In this document: piece after piece, positions 14,891 through 18,328 of the stretch
How positions within the stretch are numbered: position 1 is the stretch's first letter
How the letters are laid out: each line of letters begins with the position of its first letter
Notes under the pieces: model-generated
What the model was told of the DNA's origin: nothing
What the model saw: only the letters and a program-made list of their open reading frames with translations
Database searches by the model: none
Source: JBBCJM01 sp037190175
GTDB lineage: Bacteria > Pseudomonadota > Alphaproteobacteria > Rhodobacterales > Rhodobacteraceae
Length of the DNA: 18,328 bases
Assembly: GCA_037190175.1 (NCBI GenBank)
Contig: JBBCJM010000183.1
Location: 1 to 18,328, forward strand
Reading direction: 5' to 3'
Position numbers and translations under genes: made by a program

Positions 14891-15028
14891 GCCGGGGGGC
14901 TTCACACCCCCGGACCCCCGTGGAGTAATTGAACCAAGGTGAGGGACAGTTTGAATCAAATTGTCCTTCTTCCTGCTTTCTTTGGTGCTCCAAATATCCC
15001 GGGGGGTCCGGGGGGCTGGCCCCCCGGC
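14891..15028 (+). repeat. Full interspersed palindromic (MITE/REP-like) element, copy C
   Basis: This 138-bp element has hairpin-forming terminal inverted repeats. The left arm contains CCGGGGG (14892–14898) and CCCCCGG (14907–14913). The right arm has stem CCGGGGGG (15008–15015), loop CTGG and stem CCCCCCGG (15020–15027), a perfect 8-bp stem. The two ends are near-identical in inverse complement over about 28 bases. A central palindrome at 14944–14966 has arms GGACAGTTTGA and TCAAATTGTCC around one A, with one mismatch. The block CCTGCTTTCTTTGGTG, CTCCAAATATCCC follows. Orientation is opposite to copy B. It follows the NicO gene stop and lies upstream of the MATE gene. No target-site duplication was evident. 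Confidence 0.87.
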
Positions 15029-15098
15029 GGCCGGCTCAGGACGCAAGCGGTGGGGATCGGGAGCGCCTGCTTGCGCGCCACTCGCCGCAAGGATAGGC

Positions 15099-16472
15099 AT
15101 GGGCGCCATGTCCGCCCCCGCGATCAACCCTCCCGCGCGCCCTGCGCCGGGCCATCTGCGCGCCACGCTGGTGATCGGCCTGCCGCTGGTCGGCAGCCAT
15201 CTGGCGCAGTTCGCGCTGCATGTGACCAACACGGTGATGCTGGGCTGGTACGGGGTGCTGCCGCTGGCCGCCGGGGTGCTGGGGGCCTCGACCTTCTTCA
15301 TCGTCTTCATCCTGGGCTCGGGCATCGCCAAGGCGGTGCTGCCGCTGGTCGCCGCCGCGCTGGGGCAGGGGGACGAGGCGCAGGTGCGGCGCGACACGCG
15401 GATGGGGCTCTGGCTCTCGACCCTCTTCGGGGCGGCGATCTATCCCTTGTTCCTGTGGTCCGAGCCCATCCTGCTCGGCCTCGGGCAGGGGACCGAGGTC
15501 TCGGCGCTCTCGGCCGATTATCTGCGCATCGCCGGGCTGGGGATGGTGCCCGCGCTGCTGGTCATGGTGCTGCGCAGCTATCTCGCCGCGCTAGGGCGCA
15601 CGCAGGTGGTGCTCTGGGTCACGGTGGCCGCCGTGGCGGTGAACGCGGTGCTGAACTGGGGGCTGATCTTCGGCAACTGGGGCTGGCCCGAGCTGGGGGT
15701 GCGGGGCGCGGCGATCGTGACCGTCACCGTGCAGATCCTGTCGCTGGTCATCCTCGCGCTCTACGCCGCCGCCTTGCCCGAGCTGCGGCGGTTCCAGCTG
15801 TTCCAGCGGTTCTGGCGGCCCGACTGGCCGGCGATGGGCCGGGTGTTCCGGCTGGGCTGGCCCATAGGGCTGACCGGGCTGGCCGAGGGCGGGCTCTTCG
15901 AGGCCTCGGCGCTGATGATGGGCTGGATCGGCACCATGGAACTGGCCGCCCATGGCATCGCGCTGGAGATCACCGCGGTCTGCTTCATGGTGCATGTGGG
16001 GCTCTCCAACGCCGTCACCGTGCGGGCCGGGCGGTTCCACGGGGCGGGCGACGTGGCGGGCGTGCGGGCGGCGGCGCGCACGGGGATCGCGGTGTCGCTG
16101 GTCTTCGCGCTGGTCACCGTGGCGGTCTACCTCGCCTTCCCCGAGACGCTGATCCGGCTGTTCCTCAGCGACGACAACCCCGAGGCCGGGCGGATCGTGG
16201 CCTTCGGCTCGCTGCTGCTGGCGGCGGCGGCGCTGTTCCAGCTGGCGGACGCCACCCAGGCGATGGGGCTGGGGATGCTGCAGGGGGTGCAGGACACGAA
16301 GGTGCCGATGTGGATCGCCGCCTTCAGCTACTGGGTGGTCGGCGTGCCCACCAGCTATGTGCTGGCCTTTCCCATGGGCTTCGGCGGCCCGGGCCTGTGG
16401 CTGGGGCTGGCGGCGGGGCTGACGCTGGCGGCGGTGCTGCTGATGCTGCGGTTCTGGCTGCGGGTCAGGTAG
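15099..16472 (+). CDS. MATE-family multidrug efflux transporter (NorM-like)
   Basis: A 457-residue membrane protein with about twelve hydrophobic segments in two six-helix halves, the architecture of MATE antiporters that export drugs or metabolites using H+ or Na+. Typical motifs include the first helix TLVIGLPLVGSHLAQFAL with the following NTVMLGWYG, and the repeat-half GLTGLAEGGLFEASALMMGW. The ATG at 15099 is chosen because AAGGAT lies five bases upstream; the frame extends back into the repeat element to 14961, and that extension encodes repeat DNA, not protein. The nearby ATG at 15108 is an alternative. The stop overlaps the convergent rlmJ end by 8 bases. Substrate unknown. Confidence 0.92.
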   Translation: MGAMSAPAINPPARPAPGHLRATLVIGLPLVGSHLAQFALHVTNTVMLGWYGVLPLAAGVLGASTFFIVFILGSGIAKAVLPLVAAALGQGDEAQVRRDTRMGLWLSTLFGAAIYPLFLWSEPILLGLGQGTEVSALSADYLRIAGLGMVPALLVMVLRSYLAALGRTQVVLWVTVAAVAVNAVLNWGLIFGNWGWPELGVRGAAIVTVTVQILSLVILALYAAALPELRRFQLFQRFWRPDWPAMGRVFRLGWPIGLTGLAEGGLFEASALMMGWIGTMELAAHGIALEITAVCFMVHVGLSNAVTVRAGRFHGAGDVAGVRAAARTGIAVSLVFALVTVAVYLAFPETLIRLFLSDDNPEAGRIVAFGSLLLAAAALFQLADATQAMGLGMLQGVQDTKVPMWIAAFSYWVVGVPTSYVLAFPMGFGGPGLWLGLAAGLTLAAVLLMLRFWLRVR

Positions 16473-17241
16473 CCTTTGCGATGGCCTGCGCGATGTCCGC
16501 CAGGGCGGCGTCGAGCCCCCAGGGCGGGTTGACCACGAAAAGTCCCGAGCCCAGCATCCGGTGCCCGGGCCTGGCTGGGGGAAAGCGGATCTCGTGGCGC
16601 AGGCCGTTGGGGATTTTCTCCAAGGCATCAATCATCTGCGCGTGAATGTTCGAGTCGAGCAGCGGATACCACAGCATCAGGATCCCGACGTTCCACTTGC
16701 GAAGAACCTCCAGCATCGCCTTGGGGATGCTGGCATATTCCGTCTTTACCTCCCAGGCCGGGTCGATCAGCATCACCCCCCGCCGCGGGGTGGGCGGGGT
16801 CAGGGCCAGCGCGGTCTCCATCCCGTCGCGGTGGTGGACATGCGCGCCCCAGGGCGCCATGGTGGCCTTGAGCGCCGCGAGTTCCTGCGGATGCAGTTCG
16901 GCCAGATGGATGCTGTCGATCTCGCGCAGCGCCATGGCGGCGAGCAGCGGCGAGCCCGGATAGCTGCGCGGCCCGAACCGCGCCCGGGCCTGCGCCAGCA
17001 GCCGCAGGTAGGGATGGCCCGCCGGCAGGAACCCCTCCATCCGCCCGATCCCGCCCGCCGCCTCGCCGGTCTTCAGCGCCTCAGCCGAGCCCAGGTCGTA
17101 GAGCCCCCGCCCGGCATGGGTCTCGATATAGCTCAGCGGCTTGTCCTTGCGCGTCAGGTACTCCAGCACCCAGGCCAGCGCCGCGTGCTTGTGCACATCG
17201 GCCAGGTTCCCGGCGTGATAGGCGTGCTGGTAGGAGAGCAT
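16465..17241 (-). CDS. rlmJ: 23S rRNA (adenine-2030-N6)-methyltransferase RlmJ
   Basis: A 258-residue Rossmann methyltransferase that methylates A2030 of 23S rRNA in E. coli. It starts MLSYQHAYHAGNLADVHKH, the diagnostic RlmJ N-terminus, and has the SAM motif IETHAGRG (39–46), GSPLL (96–100), AELHPQE (114–120) and RDGME (138–142). The catalytic N6-adenine methyltransferase motif, usually DPPY/F, reads DPAW (160–163) here: the second proline is Ala and the aromatic residue is Trp. The rest is intact, with the family length slightly short of the 280 residues in E. coli. The 3' end overlaps the MATE gene tail-to-tail by 8 bases. Assignment is strong; whether the variant motif affects activity is unclear. 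Confidence 0.93.
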   Translation of the reverse strand: MLSYQHAYHAGNLADVHKHAALAWVLEYLTRKDKPLSYIETHAGRGLYDLGSAEALKTGEAAGGIGRMEGFLPAGHPYLRLLAQARARFGPRSYPGSPLLAAMALREIDSIHLAELHPQELAALKATMAPWGAHVHHRDGMETALALTPPTPRRGVMLIDPAWEVKTEYASIPKAMLEVLRKWNVGILMLWYPLLDSNIHAQMIDALEKIPNGLRHEIRFPPARPGHRMLGSGLFVVNPPWGLDAALADIAQAIAKAT

Positions 17242-17311
17242 GGCGGTCCCGCGGCGGCGTCCCTGCCCATAGAGCCCTGCCGCCGCCGCGGCAACGCCCC
17301 GGCGGCAGATT

Positions 17312-17329
17312 CCCGCCGGCTCCGGCGGG
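17312..17329. other. Perfect 8-bp inverted repeat between rlmJ and CHAP gene
   Basis: CCCGCCGG (17312–17319), CT, CCGGCGGG (17322–17329) forms a perfect stem with a two-base loop. It lies in the 174-base divergent gap between rlmJ and the CHAP gene. It could be an operator for either gene or a transcript hairpin; the G/C richness also makes chance symmetry likely. No promoter was convincingly seen in the gap. Confidence 0.35.
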
Positions 17330-17415
17330 CCGGGGTTGTGCGGGGACGGTCCGCCGGTCCAGATGGCGGCAGGCCGCCGGCACAAGGCGGCCCGCGACAA
17401 GACGACGGGACTTGC

Positions 17416-17961
17416 ATGATCCGGCGATCCATCGGCGCAGCCTGGCGCCTGTTGCTCTGTGCGGCCCTGCTGGCGGCGACGGGACAGCAGGCCCTTGCCC
17501 GGCCACCCGCGGTCGCGGTGACGCTGGAGGCCGCCGTGGCCGAGGCGCGGCAGAAGCGGGCGCGCGGCGAGCGGGTCTGGTGCGTGCCCTTCGCCCGCAC
17601 CGCCAGCGGGGTCGAGATCAAGGGCAACGCCAAGACCTGGTGGGCGCAGGCCGCCGGCCGCTATGCCCGCGGGCACGAGCCGCAGGTGGGGGCGGTCATG
17701 GTCTTCGCCGGCAGCCGCGCGATGCCGATGGGCCATGTCGCGGTGGTGTCCGGCCTGGTGGACGACCGCACCATCCTGATCGACCACGCCAACTGGAAGC
17801 GCAACCAGGTCTCGCTGGGCATGGTGGTTCACGACGTGTCGAAAAAGGGTGACTGGACGGCGGTGCGGGTGGAAGGCGACCCCGGCGTGCCGGGACGGGT
17901 GAACCCTGTGAGCGGATTCATCTATCCGGTGGCGGCAGGGGAGCGGATGGCGGCGAAGTGA
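17416..17961 (+). CDS. Secreted CHAP-domain peptidoglycan amidase/peptidase
   Basis: A 181-residue exported protein. Residues 1–28 form a signal peptide (basic MIRRS, hydrophobic LLLCAALLAATG, cleavage after ALA at 28). A CHAP (cysteine, histidine-dependent amidohydrolase/peptidase) domain follows, with catalytic Cys56 in WCVPFART, His107 in MPMGHVAVVS, and Asn126 in IDHANW as the third residue. GNAKTWWAQAAGRY (70–83) is the usual CHAP block after the cysteine. It probably cuts peptidoglycan in the periplasm. The ATG at 17416 is chosen because the signal peptide starts there; the frame extends upstream through rlmJ antisense, which is not coding. The ribosome-binding site is weak. Divergent from rlmJ; expression control unknown. 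Confidence 0.88.
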   Translation: MIRRSIGAAWRLLLCAALLAATGQQALARPPAVAVTLEAAVAEARQKRARGERVWCVPFARTASGVEIKGNAKTWWAQAAGRYARGHEPQVGAVMVFAGSRAMPMGHVAVVSGLVDDRTILIDHANWKRNQVSLGMVVHDVSKKGDWTAVRVEGDPGVPGRVNPVSGFIYPVAAGERMAAK

Positions 17962-18059
17962 GGGAGCGGCAATAGATTTTCTGGTGCCCTCCGAAAAAGC
18001 CGTAGAGTGGTCAGGCTGCGCACGTTAAGCTTACCTAACAGTGGCCAGTGGTGCTCGCG

Positions 18060-18328
18060 ATGTCGCTCAAAGGCTTCAACCTAATAGATGGCGAAGTCGT
18101 TCTGGAAGGCTACCCGGAAGGCATGAGGGTAGTGGGGCTCGGCAGCAAGTTTGAACGCCGAATGTGCCAAATCCGCGTTGGGCAAACGCTTATTGGCAAG
18201 TCACTTCATCTGCTGAATTGTCTGACAGGGCTTCCCCGTCCTGTAGACTCCCTTCTTTCGGATGGGATCGCACATGCTGCATCTGGGTGGTATTTTGCGT
18301 GTTTCGCATCCAGCGAACTCGGCCCAAT
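18060..18328 (+). CDS. Unrecognised protein, 3' truncated, low-GC
   Basis: An open frame of 89 codons runs off the window, with an in-frame TAA upstream at 18036. It begins MSLKGFNLIDGEVVLEGYPE and has no motif I can name. Possible alternative starts are GTG at 18048 or 18051; no Shine–Dalgarno sequence is clear. I counted about 54% G+C over 18061–18300, against roughly 70% or more elsewhere in the window, and it uses CTA, ATA and AGG codons that are scarce in neighbouring genes. This suggests recent acquisition. The region before it (17962–18059) is also lower in G+C and holds only a weak TTTTC/GAAAA stem near 17975–17997. Coding status is probable but not proved. Confidence 0.5.
   Translation, partial: MSLKGFNLIDGEVVLEGYPEGMRVVGLGSKFERRMCQIRVGQTLIGKSLHLLNCLTGLPRPVDSLLSDGIAHAASGWYFACFASSELGP

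Noticed and set aside
14891..15028. CRISPR array or insertion sequence at the repeat clusters
   Set aside because: There are no regularly spaced short repeats with spacers and no transposase frame; the elements are dispersed singly.
14961..15098. N-terminal extension of the MATE protein
   Set aside because: The extra residues translate repeat DNA; similar peptide strings (LLSLV.QIS) appear wherever the element occurs, and a Shine–Dalgarno sequence precedes the ATG at 15099.
16561..17415. Upstream extension of the CHAP frame
   Set aside because: It is antisense to rlmJ and would bury the clear signal peptide that starts at 17416.

Overview
The window is very GC-rich alphaproteobacterial chromosome, most likely from the Rhodobacteraceae/Paracoccaceae. 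This rests on the HdaA–PPK1–Ppx gene order, the ParE and RlmJ sequence types, the DUF1007/NicO pair and the base composition. Genes are densely packed, mostly in short co-directional runs with overlapping start and stop codons. I can place the family with fair confidence but not the genus.

Layout. Positions 2–4692 (+) hold the end of a DnaA-related replication regulator (HdaA), polyphosphate kinase ppk1 and an exopolyphosphatase/GppA phosphatase. Positions 4679–7948 (+) hold a glyoxalase-like protein, a GNAT acetyltransferase, a TerB–DnaJ protein, an exo/endonuclease-phosphatase-family protein and a small secreted repeat protein. From 12581 down to 8236 the genes run on the minus strand: a glutathione S-transferase, a Phd–Doc toxin–antitoxin (TA) pair, topoisomerase IV parE, a HigB2/HigA2-type TA pair and an ABM-domain monooxygenase. 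Positions 12697–14870 (+) hold a SAM methyltransferase, a DUF1007 periplasmic protein and a NicO-family metal exporter. Then come a MATE efflux pump (+), the convergent and overlapping rlmJ (−) and a secreted CHAP-domain protein (+). The last ~270 bases are an open frame that runs off the window; they are about 54% G+C, far lower than the rest, and look like the edge of acquired DNA.

Two layers deserve attention. First, a family of short interspersed elements occurs twice as complete ~140-bp copies (8019–8161 and 14891–15028, opposite orientations) and once as a half copy (2855–2934). Each full copy has terminal inverted repeats that are themselves G/C hairpins, plus a 23-bp central palindrome. 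They sit directly after genes and look like MITE/REP-type elements that may also act as terminators. Second, the essential gene parE lies between two type II TA modules on the same strand, each with its own inverted-repeat operator: a nested ~53-bp palindrome before phd, and a 9-bp inverted repeat around the -10 region that begins one base after the parE stop codon.

Working together: PPK1 and Ppx make and break polyphosphate; DUF1007 and NicO probably handle nickel/cobalt; the TA pairs are accessory genes inserted around a housekeeping gene. No rRNA, tRNA, CRISPR array or transposase gene was seen.
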